Assembly: GCF_000425785.1 (NCBI RefSeq)
Contig: NZ_KE384450.1
Coordinates: 220,545-284,544, forward strand
Direction of reading: 5' to 3'
Length of the DNA: 64,000 nt
From: Pseudomonas taiwanensis DSM 21245
Lineage (GTDB): Bacteria; Pseudomonadota; Gammaproteobacteria; Pseudomonadales; Pseudomonadaceae
The position numbers were made by a program, and so were the translations under genes. Within the stretch, counting starts at the first letter, position 1, and the number at the start of each line of letters is the position of its first letter. This document shows positions 25,169-33,300 of the stretch, piece by piece. The notes below the pieces were generated by a model. It had not been told where the DNA came from, made no database searches, and worked only from the letters and a program-made list of their open reading frames with translations.

Positions 25169-26692
25169 ATGTCGCAAGCTGAAACCGTCGTCATCACTGG
25201 CGCCCCGGTGCGCTGGCAGGACATCGCCGCCGTCGCCCGCCATGGCGCGCGCCTTGAGCTGGCACCTTTGGTGTGGGCGCGTATCGACAACGCCCAGGCC
25301 ATCGTGCGGCATATCGTCGACAGTGGTGAGCGTGCCTATGGGGTCAACACCGGCCTCGGCGCGCTGTGCAACGTATCGCTGCAAGGCGAGCAACTGAGCG
25401 CGCTGTCGCGCAACACCTTGCTCAGTCACGCCTGCGGCGTGGGGCCGGCGCTGCCCGATGAGCAGACCAGGGCGATCATCTGCGCCGCCATCGTCAACTA
25501 CAGCCATGGCAAGTCCGGCCTGCAGCGTGGCGTGGTCGAAGCGCTGCTTGCACTGCTCAACCACGGCATCACCCCGCAGGTGCCGTCCCAGGGTTCGGTG
25601 GGCTACCTGACCCACATGGCCCATGTCGGTGTGTGCCTGCTGGGTATCGGCAGGGTCAGCTATCGCGGGCAGGTCGTGGAAGCCGCCCAGGCCCTGAGTG
25701 CCGAAGGGCTGGAGCCTGTCCAGCTGGGTGCCAAGGACGGCCTGTGCCTGGTCAATGGCACGCCGTGCATGACCGGCTTGGCCAGCTTGGCCGTGGACGA
25801 TGCCAGCCGCTTGCTGCAATGGGCCGATGTGATCGGGGCCATGAGTTTCGAAGCGTTGCGTGGTCAGATCGCCGCCTTCGACCCCGAGATCATCGCCCTC
25901 AAACCTCATGCGGGCATGCAGGTGGTGGGTGCGAATCTGCGCGCCTTGCTCGAAGGCAGCGAAGTGATCGCCACCAGCAAGGGTATCCGCACCCAGGATG
26001 CGCTGAGCATTCGTTCGATCCCGCAGGTGCATGGCGCTGCCCGTGACCAATTGGCCCACGCGGTGCGGCAGATCGAGGCGGAACTCAACGGTGCCAACGA
26101 CAACCCGTTGCTGCTGGGCACGCCGGACGATTTCCGCGTGGTCTCTCAGGCCAACCCCCACGGCCAGTCGGTGGCCATGGCGGCGGACCTTCTGGCAATC
26201 GCCATGGCCGAGATCGGCTCGATCGCCGAGCGCCGTCTGGACCGTCTGGTGAACCCGCATGTCAGCGGCCTGCCGGCATTCCTGGTCAGCGACCCTGGAG
26301 TCAACTCGGGCATGATGATCGCCCAGTACGTCGCGGCCTCGCTGTGCGCACAGAACCGTCAGCTGGCGCAACCGGCGGTGCTCGACAACTTCGTCACCTC
26401 GGGCTTGCAGGAAGACCACCTGAGCCTGGGCACCAACGCCGCCTTGAAGCTGCACCAAGTCCTGGAAAACTGCACGCAGATCCTCGCCATCGAGTACCTG
26501 CTGGCAGCTCAGGCCTTCGAGTTTCTCAAGGAGCAGCGCTTCGGCGTCGGTACCGACGCTGCCTGGCGCCTGCTGCGCAAACAGGTTCCGGCCTACCTGC
26601 AGGATCGTTGGCTGGCACCGGACATCGCCTGTGCCGCAGCCCTGCTCAAAGATCCCCGGTTGCCGCAGCCTGTGCTGTCGGCGCTGAACTGA
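25169..26692 (+). CDS. HutH paralogue lacking the MIO-forming Ala-Ser-Gly triad
   Basis: 507-aa member of the aromatic amino-acid lyase family. It keeps the overall frame (AYGVNTGLG, LLSHACG, LVNGT, QDALSIR, LQEDHLS). Where HutH has GSVG-ASG-DLAPLAHMS, this protein has GSVG-YLTHMAHVG: exactly three residues, the Ala-Ser-Gly that cyclise to the MIO group, are gone (position 145/146). The catalytic Tyr of QDPYSLR is Leu279 and the Phe of NFH is Pro331. It is therefore unlikely to deaminate histidine by the known mechanism; a binding, regulatory or different enzymatic role is possible. The start at 25169 follows GAGGAG; an ATG at 25157 overlaps hutV. Confidence 0.85.
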   Translation: MSQAETVVITGAPVRWQDIAAVARHGARLELAPLVWARIDNAQAIVRHIVDSGERAYGVNTGLGALCNVSLQGEQLSALSRNTLLSHACGVGPALPDEQTRAIICAAIVNYSHGKSGLQRGVVEALLALLNHGITPQVPSQGSVGYLTHMAHVGVCLLGIGRVSYRGQVVEAAQALSAEGLEPVQLGAKDGLCLVNGTPCMTGLASLAVDDASRLLQWADVIGAMSFEALRGQIAAFDPEIIALKPHAGMQVVGANLRALLEGSEVIATSKGIRTQDALSIRSIPQVHGAARDQLAHAVRQIEAELNGANDNPLLLGTPDDFRVVSQANPHGQSVAMAADLLAIAMAEIGSIAERRLDRLVNPHVSGLPAFLVSDPGVNSGMMIAQYVAASLCAQNRQLAQPAVLDNFVTSGLQEDHLSLGTNAALKLHQVLENCTQILAIEYLLAAQAFEFLKEQRFGVGTDAAWRLLRKQVPAYLQDRWLAPDIACAAALLKDPRLPQPVLSALN

Positions 26693-26712
26693 AAATAACA
26701 AGGAGCCAGCAC

Positions 26713-28245
26713 ATGGAAGCTTTCAACCTCGTTCCCGGCAGCCTGACTTTGGCCCAATTGCGCCGGATCCACCATGCACCGGTTCGGCTGACGCTGGACC
26801 CAAGTGCTGACGCTGGGATCGACGCCAGCGTCGCCTGTGTCGAGCGCATCATCGCCGAAGACCGCACTGCCTACGGCATCAACACCGGTTTCGGTCTGCT
26901 CGCCTCGACCCGTATCGCCAGCCACGACCTGGAGAACTTGCAGCGCTCGCTGGTGCTGTCCCATGCAGCCGGCATCGGCGCGCCACTGGACGATGCCATG
27001 GTGCGGCTGATCATGGTGCTGAAGATCAACAGCCTGAGCCGCGGTTTCTCGGGCATCCGGCGCAAGGTGATCGATGCGCTGATTGCCTTGGTCAACGCCG
27101 AGGTCTACCCGCACATCCCGCTCAAAGGGTCGGTCGGTGCTTCCGGCGACCTCGCACCGCTGGCGCACATGTCGCTGGTCTTGCTGGGCGAAGGTAAGGC
27201 GCGCTACCAAGGTGAATGGCTCCCCGCCAACCAAGCCCTGGCTGTGGCGGGCCTCGAGCCGCTGACCCTGGCTGCCAAGGAAGGTCTGGCGCTGCTCAAC
27301 GGCACCCAGGCCTCCACCGCCTACGCCTTGCGCGGGCTGTTCCAGGCCGAAGACCTGTTCGCCGCGGCCATCGCCTGTGGTGGGTTGACCGTGGAAGCCG
27401 CGCTGGGCTCGCGTGCACCGTTCGATGCCCGCATCCATGCGGCGCGCGGCCAGCCTGGACAGATCGACACCGCAGCCTGCTTCCGTGATTTGCTGAGCGA
27501 CTCGACCGAAGTGTCGCGCTCGCACCAGAACTGCGGCAAGGTCCAGGACCCGTACTCCCTGCGGTGCCAGCCTCAAGTCATGGGGGCTTGCCTGACCCAG
27601 TTGCGTCAGGCAGCGCAGGTGCTGGCAGTGGAGTCCAATGCCGTGTCCGACAACCCATTGGTATTCGCCGAGCAGGGCGATGTGATTTCCGGTGGCAACT
27701 TCCACGCCGAACCGGTAGCCATGGCCGCGGACAACATCGCCCTGGCGATTGCCGAGATCGGTGCGCTGAGCGAGCGCCGCATCTCGCTGATGATGGACAA
27801 GCACATGTCCCAGCTACCGCCGTTCCTGGTGGAAAACGGCGGGGTGAACTCAGGGTTCATGATCGCCCAGGTCACCGCTGCCGCATTGGCCAGCGAAAAC
27901 AAGGCCCTGTCCCATCCGCACAGTGTCGACAGCCTGCCGACCTCGGCCAACCAGGAAGACCATGTGTCCATGGCGCCGGCCGCTGGCAAGCGTCTGTGGG
28001 AAATGGCCGAGAACACCCGGGGCGTGCTGGCCATCGAATGGCTGGGCGCCTGTCAGGGCTTGGACCTGCGCGAGGGGCTGAAAACCTCGGTGAAACTGGA
28101 GCAGGCGCGCCAGGTGCTGCGCCGCGAGGTGCCGCACTATGACCGCGACCGCTTCTTCTCGCCGGACATCGAAGTGGCCAGCGCCTTGTTGGCTGAAGGC
28201 AAATTGACCGCGCTGTTGCCGGCCGGCGTGCTGCCAAGCCTCTGA
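26713..28245 (+). CDS. hutH: Histidine ammonia-lyase
   Basis: 510-aa enzyme converting histidine to trans-urocanate and ammonia. The MIO-forming triad Ala143-Ser144-Gly145 is intact in GSVGASGDLAPL. Other active-site residues are in place: Tyr54 (TAYGINTG), His84 (LSHAAG), Asn in LLNGTQ, Tyr and Arg in QDPYSLR, Phe in GGNFHAE and Glu in ANQEDH. It is a cytosolic tetramer. The ATG at 26713 follows AAGGAG; the much longer in-frame reading overlaps the preceding gene and is rejected. It is the catalytic partner of the degenerate paralogue upstream. Confidence 0.97.
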   Translation: MEAFNLVPGSLTLAQLRRIHHAPVRLTLDPSADAGIDASVACVERIIAEDRTAYGINTGFGLLASTRIASHDLENLQRSLVLSHAAGIGAPLDDAMVRLIMVLKINSLSRGFSGIRRKVIDALIALVNAEVYPHIPLKGSVGASGDLAPLAHMSLVLLGEGKARYQGEWLPANQALAVAGLEPLTLAAKEGLALLNGTQASTAYALRGLFQAEDLFAAAIACGGLTVEAALGSRAPFDARIHAARGQPGQIDTAACFRDLLSDSTEVSRSHQNCGKVQDPYSLRCQPQVMGACLTQLRQAAQVLAVESNAVSDNPLVFAEQGDVISGGNFHAEPVAMAADNIALAIAEIGALSERRISLMMDKHMSQLPPFLVENGGVNSGFMIAQVTAAALASENKALSHPHSVDSLPTSANQEDHVSMAPAAGKRLWEMAENTRGVLAIEWLGACQGLDLREGLKTSVKLEQARQVLRREVPHYDRDRFFSPDIEVASALLAEGKLTALLPAGVLPSL

Positions 28246-28258
28246 CAGGAGTACCCAT

Positions 28259-29464
28259 ATGAGAACGCTTTGGCAGCACTGCCACGCGGCAACCATGGCC
28301 CAAGGCAGCTACTCGATCATCGAGGACGCGGCCATTGTCAGTAGCGCAGGGCTGATCGAATGGATCGGCCCGCGTGGCGAACTGCCGACGCTAGAGATCG
28401 ACCGCACGGTGGACCTGAACGGCGCCTGGGTCACTCCAGGCTTGATCGACTGCCACACCCACGCCGTGTTTGGCGGCAATCGCAGCGGTGAATTCGAGCA
28501 GCGCCTGCAAGGCGTGAGCTACGCCGAGATCGCCGCGCAAGGCGGCGGCATCGCCAGTACCGTGCGGGCCACACGTGCAGCCAGCGAGGACGCGTTGTTC
28601 GCCAGTGCCAGGCAGCGAGTCCAGGCGCTGATGCGCGATGGCGTGACGGCGATCGAGATCAAGTCCGGCTACGGCCTGGACCTGGCCAACGAACGCAAGA
28701 TGCTGCGCGTCGTGCGGCGCTTGGCCGAAGAGCTGCCGGTGGCCGTGCGCGCCACCTGCCTGGCGGCCCACGCCCTGCCGCCGGAGTATGCCGGCAGGGC
28801 GGATGACTACATCGCCCACATCTGTGACGAGATGCTGCCTGCGCTGGCCGAGGAAGGGCTGGTGGACGCCGTGGATGCCTTCTGCGAACACCTGGCGTTC
28901 TCGCCCGACCAGGTGGAGCGGGTGTTCATAAAGGCGCGCGAACTGGGCCTGCCGGTCAAGCTGCATGCCGAACAGTTGTCGTCACTGCACGGTTCGAGCC
29001 TGGCGGCACGCTATCAGGCGTTGTCGGCAGATCATCTGGAGTTCATGACCGAAGACGATGCAATTGCCATGGCCAAGGCCGGCACGGTGGCCGTCTTGCT
29101 GCCAGGCGCCTTCTACTTCCTGCGTGAAACCCAACTGCCGCCGATGGATGCCCTGCGCCGTCATGGCGTGAGAATCGCCCTGGCCAGCGACCTCAACCCC
29201 GGCACCTCGCCTGGGCTGTCGTTACGGCTGATGTTGAACATGGGCTGCACGCTGTTTCGCATGACGCCGGAGGAGGCGCTGGCAGGGGTGACCCTGCATG
29301 CCGCCATGGCGTTGGGCCTGGGGGCCAGTCACGGTTCGCTGGAGCCTGGCAAGGCGGCGGACTTCGTCGCCTGGCGGATCGAGCGCCCCGCCGACCTGGC
29401 CTACTGGCTCGGGGGGGACTTGCCCAAGCGTATCGTGCGCATGGGTCACGAGATTTCCAATTGA
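28259..29464 (+). CDS. hutI: Imidazolonepropionase
   Basis: 401-aa metal-dependent amidohydrolase opening the imidazolone ring to N-formimino-L-glutamate. The first metal motif is DCHTHAVFGG (about residues 63-72). Further ligands and catalytic residues are in VRATCLAAHALP, KLHAEQLS, SADHLE and ALASDLNPGTSP. It lies 13 nt after hutH and 10 nt before hutG, in one operon. Its product goes to HutF, encoded at the other end of the cluster. Confidence 0.96.
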   Translation: MRTLWQHCHAATMAQGSYSIIEDAAIVSSAGLIEWIGPRGELPTLEIDRTVDLNGAWVTPGLIDCHTHAVFGGNRSGEFEQRLQGVSYAEIAAQGGGIASTVRATRAASEDALFASARQRVQALMRDGVTAIEIKSGYGLDLANERKMLRVVRRLAEELPVAVRATCLAAHALPPEYAGRADDYIAHICDEMLPALAEEGLVDAVDAFCEHLAFSPDQVERVFIKARELGLPVKLHAEQLSSLHGSSLAARYQALSADHLEFMTEDDAIAMAKAGTVAVLLPGAFYFLRETQLPPMDALRRHGVRIALASDLNPGTSPGLSLRLMLNMGCTLFRMTPEEALAGVTLHAAMALGLGASHGSLEPGKAADFVAWRIERPADLAYWLGGDLPKRIVRMGHEISN

Positions 29465-29474
29465 GCGAGACGAG

Positions 29475-30278
29475 ATGGACAAGGTACTGAGTTTCCACCA
29501 AGGCACGCTGCCGTTGCTGATCAGCATGCCCCATGCCGGCCTGAAACTGTCTGCCACGGTGCGTGATGGGCTGGTCGATCAGGCCCGCAGCCTGCCGGAT
29601 ACCGACTGGCATATCCCCCGGTTGTACGATTTTGCCCGTGAGCTGGGTGCCAGCGTCGTAGCGGCGGAGTACTCGCGGTTTGTCATCGACCTGAATCGTC
29701 CCGACGATGACAAGCCCCTGTACGCTGGTGCTACCACTGGCCTTTATCCGGCCACGCTGTTCGACGGCGAGCCTCTGTTCAAGGACGGCCTGGCGCCCAG
29801 TGGCGAAGAGCGCAAGACCTACCTGGAGCGAATTTGGCGTCCCTACCACGACACTGTCCGTCACGAGCTGGCGCGCCTGCGTGAAATCCATGGCTACGCC
29901 CTGTTGTGGGATGCCCACTCGATCCGTTCGGTGATTCCGCACTTGTTCGACGGCACGTTGCCCGACTTCAACCTGGGGACCTTCAACGGCAACAGTTGCG
30001 ATGCTCAGCTGGCCGAGCGGCTGGAGAAGGTTTGCGCCGAGGCCAAGGGTTACACCCACGTTCTGAATGGGCGTTTCAAGGGCGGGCATATCACCCGTCA
30101 CTACGGTCAGCCGGCCTCGCATGTCCATGCGGTGCAGCTTGAGCTGGCGCAAAGTACCTACATGGAGGAGGTGGAACCCTTCGCCTACCGCGAAGACCTC
30201 GCAGCGCCAACCCAGAAGGTGCTGAGGCAATTGCTCACGGCGATGCTCGATTGGGGGCGTGGACGCTACCCTGGCTGA
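29475..30278 (+). CDS. hutG: N-formylglutamate amidohydrolase
   Basis: 267-aa zinc-dependent deformylase converting N-formyl-L-glutamate to glutamate and formate, the last step of the five-enzyme route. Conserved features are SMPHAGLKL, the RPDDDKPLYAGATTGLYP block, LLWDAHSIRSVIPHLF and RFKGGHITRHYGQP. The start ATG 29475 (MDKVLSFHQG) has CGAG just upstream. It is the last gene of the hutU-G operon and converges on the giant LRR gene, leaving 69 nt without an obvious terminator. Confidence 0.95.
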   Translation: MDKVLSFHQGTLPLLISMPHAGLKLSATVRDGLVDQARSLPDTDWHIPRLYDFARELGASVVAAEYSRFVIDLNRPDDDKPLYAGATTGLYPATLFDGEPLFKDGLAPSGEERKTYLERIWRPYHDTVRHELARLREIHGYALLWDAHSIRSVIPHLFDGTLPDFNLGTFNGNSCDAQLAERLEKVCAEAKGYTHVLNGRFKGGHITRHYGQPASHVHAVQLELAQSTYMEEVEPFAYREDLAAPTQKVLRQLLTAMLDWGRGRYPG

Positions 30279-30347
30279 TGGCCGGGTACGGCCTGCGCAG
30301 TGCCGTGGAGCAGTCTGCGCAGGCTGGCCTGGTGAGGTGGGTGGCGG

Positions 30348-33300
30348 CTACGCGCTTGTCGAGCGTGGTCGGCGATCAGGGTTTGCAAAAGCGGTGAGTT
30401 CACGGATCAGCCGTGATTCGCGAGCTTTCTTGCTGCGATCCAAGGCTTCGAGCGCTTCGGTAAGGGTGCTGAGCGGGCTGTCGGCATGTTGCTCCGACAG
30501 TTCGGTTACCTGGGCGCGATAGGTGTTCTCGATATCGGCGAACCGTTCGGCGTGGGTCAGGCGCAGGTGTTGCACCCAGCGCTCGTTCCCTTCGGCGAAG
30601 TGCAGGAAGTCCTCGCCCAGTTCGCCACGCTGTACCTGCAACTCCGCATCGGTCAGTTCCTCGATGCTGGCGTTGATCGCATAGCGCAGGCTGTCCACGG
30701 GTTGGCCGAGTTCCAGGGGGACGTTCAACTCGCGCAGGTAGGTCAGGCGCACCTCCGCTTCGTCCCTGTCGCCGGTCTCCCGCTTGGCCACTTCGTCCAG
30801 CGTGTGCAGGCGATACAGGCGTCGTACCTCCCGGTACAGGTTGGCCTCGGAATCGACCCCGTCGATCTGCAAGCGTTGGTTGGCCATGTAGAACTCGATG
30901 TTCTTGAAAGCCAGCAGTGCCCCGTCATGGCAGGTCTGGCTACCGTTCTCCTGGGGCAGGGCTTCCCTGGCCTGGAGGTTGAACAACACCAGGTCGTCCG
31001 GGTTGAGCAAGGCCTGGACCAGCACCTTGCGCACCCGCTCGCAGAACGCCAGGCGAGTGCTGCCGTTCTGGTAAGACGCGGTATTTTTCAGGCGACCCAC
31101 CAGCATCAACAGGTCGTTTGCCGCGCCGGATGCTTCGAGTTGCTGCCAACAATCGCTCATGGCCTGATTTTCGACCTCCGATGCCAGCAGCCAGTCGTCC
31201 AGGCGTGGCTCATCGCTGAGCGTGTCGAGCACGGGCGAATGGAAATGGCCGAACCAATCGCCGTCGTCCGAAGAGTCTGGAGCATCCATGGCGAAGGTAA
31301 AACTGCGCTGACTGTCCGAAGACAGCCGGGCACGGTAGACCGTTTCGTCGGTCAGTGGGTTGTTCAGCAACAGGATCGAGCTGATGGGAAGGTCGCTATC
31401 GAGGTTGGCCAGGACATTCGCCGGCAATTCGGTGAGGCGGTTGTCACTCAGGTCCAGCATCTCCAGGGGAAGCAGACTGTCGACCCAGCTGGGCCAATGC
31501 CTCAAGCCCATCTCGTTCAGGTCCAGTCGACGCAACGAGCGCAGGGCCGGCGGCGTGGTGGTGATCTGGCCCATCCGGTTACCGCTGAGGTCCAGTGTAT
31601 CGAGGCTGTGCAGGCGCCCAAGCGTATCGAGTACGGCCTGGTCGATCTCCAGCCCCGAGTTGCGCAGTGCGAGTTCGGTCAGGTTGGGCAGACGCAGCAG
31701 TGCCGACGGCAGTGTCTGCTGTGCCTGGAGATAACTGTCGACGGTCAGGCGAGTGACCTGCGCGAAGCGGCCTAGCAGTTCGCTCAACTGGTTGCTGGTG
31801 CCTCTGACGCGCTCCAGTGTGAGGCTGCGTACCTGGTCTGTGAAGAACGCGGGCAAACGCCTGGGGAAATGTTCCAGTGAAATGCCCTCCAGGCGCAGTG
31901 GCGAGCGCGTCAGGCCGATCTCTTGGTTGTGCCAGAAATCGGACAGGGCCGTTGCGATGCGCATTCGACTGGCCATTACCGCCTGACTGAGGATAGCGGT
32001 CGAGCTGGAGGCATTGACGTAGTTATCGATAAGGTCGCGCAACTGCTGCCGCCGCTCCAGCAGCAGCGCGAGGTGGGCCCTGAAATCGGCGGTCTGGTCC
32101 ATTTCGAAGCGGGCTGCGCGACCATCTTCGCTCAGCAGCACACGTTGCATCTCGTCCTCGAAGATCTGGTTGCCCTGCAAAGAGAGCTGGGCATGCTCGG
32201 CGACGCTGACGCGGTTGCTCAGGAGCAGGTTGGGCAACACCCTGATCTGATTGTTGCGCAGGGAAATGTGACGTATGTGGCTGACGGCGTTGTAGCCCAG
32301 GCCGCGTGGCCAATGGTCCAGGTTCATATTGTCCAGGCCGAGGTAATCCAGCGTCAGTTCGTCGAAGCTGGGTGGGTATTCCTCCGACAGCCGATTACCG
32401 CTCAGGTCCAGGCGTCGCAGGCTCGTCAGTGTCATCAGGCTGTCGATGTCCGTTGCCGACAGCGACAGGTTCTGATGGGTAAGGCTGAGCGATTCGAGTG
32501 AATGAACGTGCTGGGCAATCAGTGGCAGGCTGAACTGGAACGGAGAGGGCGGCGCATCAGGTCGATAGGCGCGGCTGATGTCCAAGGTCCTCAGGTTCGA
32601 AAACTGTCGCAGCAGGTTGTTCAGTTGTGGCGCGTGCCGAGTCCAGCCTTCGAAGGCTTCGGGTGATGTGTCGACCAGTTGCAGGTCGGTAACGCCCTCG
32701 GTGAAGAACTCCGGCAAATTGAGCGGGAATTCGAGCAAGGACAGGCGTTCGAGCCGCAGCGGCTGACTGGCCGGAGCAAATGCACTGTCGTACCAGTACT
32801 GCGAAATGGTGCTTAGCAGTCGCTCCAAGTGATCAGCCGGCTGATGGGGCATGCGTTCGGCCAGTCGCCGCCATTGCCCGAGGCTGCTGTGCAACTGATT
32901 GCGCTGGCCCATCAGGTTTTGTAGCAGGTCGTTGATCGAGGTGCGTGTCATGCCTCGGCTTTCCAGGGCGGCCAAGGTCTGTTCGGCAGGCCTGGGGACT
33001 GGTGCGTGAAGCCCTATCTGGCGGATGGCGTTGAGCAACGTTTGCCGGGAAATGCTGGTGATGCGAGGGCGAGTGCCACCCAGCGGGTAGCCGATGCGGC
33101 CATCCGCCAGGCGCATGGGCGAGCGAAAACCTGGACGCACAGGCTGCATTCCCAGCACCTTGCGCAAGGCCGCACGCGTTAATGGAGTGCCTTGCTGAAC
33201 CAATCGTTTGAGCGCCTGCCCATGCGTTACGCCCAGCGCCTGGCGCTGCGTGGGTGCAAGCACTTCGAATAGAGCCCCGTACAGTGAGCCGTGAGCGAAA

